Shown here: piece by piece, positions 5,997 to 6,121 of the stretch
How the letters are laid out: each line of letters starts with the position of its first letter
Numbering within the stretch: position 1 is the first letter of the stretch
Origin: JBEIHX01 sp044375455
GTDB taxonomy: Bacteria > Pseudomonadota > Alphaproteobacteria > Caulobacterales > Aquidulcibacteraceae
DNA length: 6,121 nucleotides
Direction: 5' to 3'
Assembly: GCA_044375455.1 (NCBI GenBank)
Contig: JBILMQ010000223.1
Span: 1 to 6,121, forward strand
Translations under genes and position numbers: made by a program
Notes under the pieces: model-generated
Databases searched by the model: none
Seen by the model: the letters and a program-made list of their open reading frames with translations, nothing else
What the model was told of the DNA's origin: nothing

Positions 5997-6121
5997 GCGC
6001 CCCGCCCCCTCTTCTCGCGACAGACAGCGTTCACCGCCGCATTGCACAGGCGCGCCGACACCACCACCTTGCCAGTCACCGGATCAGTCTCCGGGCGAAC
6101 ATCCTCGAACCAGGGGCTTTC
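5993..6121 (-). CDS. gspL: Type II secretion platform protein GspL-like, C-terminal end (partial)
   Basis: The minus frame is open from the window edge and ends in TGA at 5995-5993. It gives 42 residues, beginning ESPWFEDVRPETDP and ending CREKRGRGA. The stop overlaps the start of gspM as ATGA, the usual sign of translational coupling within one operon. The F-E-D-V-R pattern followed by a beta-strand-like VTGKVVVSARL resembles the last strands of the periplasmic ferredoxin-like domain found in GspL and PilN-type proteins. In the T2SS, GspL spans the inner membrane, binds the GspE ATPase in the cytoplasm and pairs with GspM. The assignment rests mostly on position directly before gspM, because too little protein is visible for a firm family call. 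A PilN-like or otherwise fused L protein remains possible. Confidence 0.6.
   Translation of the reverse strand, partial: ESPWFEDVRPETDPVTGKVVVSARLCNAAVNAVCREKRGRGA

Noticed and set aside
5993..6047. Upstream ATG at 6047 as the start of gspM
   Set aside because: It would place 17 extra residues inside the end of the GspL-like frame; the ATG at 5996 has the stop overlap, the ribosome site and the conserved N-terminal motif spacing.
1..6121. CRISPR array, insertion sequence or phage genes
   Set aside because: No regularly spaced direct repeats, transposase or integrase motifs, or terminal inverted repeats were seen; the short tandem repeats are isolated.

Overview
The window is GC-rich Gram-negative (proteobacterial) DNA. 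Every gene I can support lies on the minus strand, so the natural reading direction is right to left. The right half is the tail end of a general secretory (type II secretion, T2SS) operon: the 3' end of a gspL-type gene (5993-6121), gspM (5382-5996), a short gspC/gspN-type gene (4897-5385) and the outer-membrane secretin gene gspD (2396-4741). The first three are joined by 4-base ATGA stop/start overlaps. The order L-M-(C/N)-D recalls the Xanthomonas xps cluster, which ends L-M-N-D, rather than the C-D-E-F...M-N order of enterobacteria. This does not fix the genus; other GC-rich gamma-, beta- or alphaproteobacteria are possible.

The T2SS proteins fit one machine. GspL and GspM form the inner-membrane platform, the GspC-like protein links that platform to the secretin, and GspD is the outer-membrane channel. 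GspD looks like a lipoprotein. It has a lipobox, a long disordered linker before the N0 domain and an Ala/Pro-rich tail in place of a recognisable pilotin-binding S-domain, so it may reach the outer membrane without a separate pilotin. The GspC-like protein is only 162 residues and has an HR-type domain but no PDZ domain.

Between gspD and the next gene lies about 1.15 kb (1243-2395) with no convincing gene. It holds an 18-bp tandem duplication just after gspD, an imperfect hairpin that could be a weak terminator, a locally AT-richer patch near 1738-1795 and a 12-bp tandem repeat near 1435-1470. It may be regulatory DNA, a gene relic or both.

The left 1.24 kb is one uninterrupted minus-strand reading frame of 414 codons that runs off the window edge. 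It encodes a signal-peptide-bearing, Ser/Thr/Gly/Ala/Val-rich, cysteine-free protein, probably exported or surface-located. It has its own good promoter (TTGACA, 17-bp spacer, TAAAGC) overlaid by two dyads, and a clear ribosome binding site. Its position beside the T2SS operon makes it a candidate cargo, but that is inference only.
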